A stretch of 64,000 bases of DNA from Dyadobacter sp. NIV53 (GTDB lineage Bacteria > Bacteroidota > Bacteroidia > Cytophagales > Spirosomataceae). Shown here piece after piece: positions 63,995 to 64,000 of this stretch. Under the pieces are notes generated by a model. It saw nothing but the letters and a program-made list of their open reading frames with translations. It was not told the DNA's origin and made no database searches. The stretch spans positions 1,116,001-1,180,000 of the forward strand of contig NZ_CP081299.1 in the NCBI RefSeq assembly GCF_019711195.1, given 5' to 3'. The stretch's first letter is position 1. The number at the start of each line of letters is the position of its first letter. A program made the translations under genes and the position numbers.

Positions 63995-64000
63995 GTTAAG

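Overview
The window reads as chromosome of a Bacteroidota bacterium of the Cytophagales type (a Spirosomaceae member such as Dyadobacter would fit; this is inference from gene style, not from a marker gene). The reasons are a hybrid two-component regulator beside a SusC/SusD pair, two proteins ending in type IX secretion sorting domains, single-domain response regulators, AraC regulators, promoter-like TANNTTTG boxes, and starts that mostly lack Shine-Dalgarno sequences. No rRNA, tRNA or CRISPR array was seen.

Layout. 0-2 kb: the end of a probable outer-membrane protein, a 14-bp tandem repeat and a GntP-type gluconate permease. 2.2-12.9 kb: a small polysaccharide/nutrient utilisation locus with a hybrid two-component sensor/regulator, a candidate 22-bp direct-repeat operator, SusC and SusD homologues, a strong terminator, and a convergent lipoprotein with a five-repeat glycosidase-like propeller. 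13.2-24.7 kb: a signalling island with a CheB-CheR-PAS-histidine kinase fusion, four stand-alone receiver proteins, a kinase with a five-unit 21-residue coiled coil, a REC-multi-PAS kinase, and a tiny XRE-like gene behind a structured leader. 24.8-33.6 kb: mixed metabolism (methyltransferase, DoxX-like membrane protein, a photolyase-like protein lacking the usual iron-sulphur loop, a serine hydrolase, a lipoprotein, an HxlR remnant, an AraC/SDR pair). 33.8-36.4 kb: an SGNH-like/MBOAT O-acetylation pair in which the first gene is split by a -1 frameshift exactly at an A AAA AAG heptamer. 36.6-38 kb: AraC plus a secreted VOC protein. 38-41.9 kb: a TolC-HlyD-ABC export operon whose ABC protein has no ATPase domain. 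42-47.6 kb: a DUF808 membrane protein and a large secreted ELW-repeat/malectin/DNRLRE protein. 47.7-50.6 kb: a thioredoxin-like protein with a multi-pass hybrid kinase. 51.3-57.1 kb: a Tat-exported Gfo/Idh/MocA oxidoreductase, a type-B T9SS cargo with SprB-like repeats, an AraC regulator and an aldo/keto reductase. 57.6-62.6 kb: two convergent MacB/FtsX-type permeases. 62.7-64 kb: a complete IS3-family element with inverted repeats and a 4-bp target duplication.

How it works together. Most of the window concerns sensing and the cell envelope: nutrient capture (SusCD), phosphorelay signalling, export (TolC-HlyD-ABC, T9SS cargo, MacB-like permeases) and surface-polymer acetylation. The points most worth following are the A AAA AAG frameshift in the acetylation gene (the same heptamer, in the same phase, that the IS3 element uses), the ATPase-less exporter, the cluster-free photolyase homologue, the 21-residue helical repeat kinase and the reduced XRE gene with its leader hairpin.
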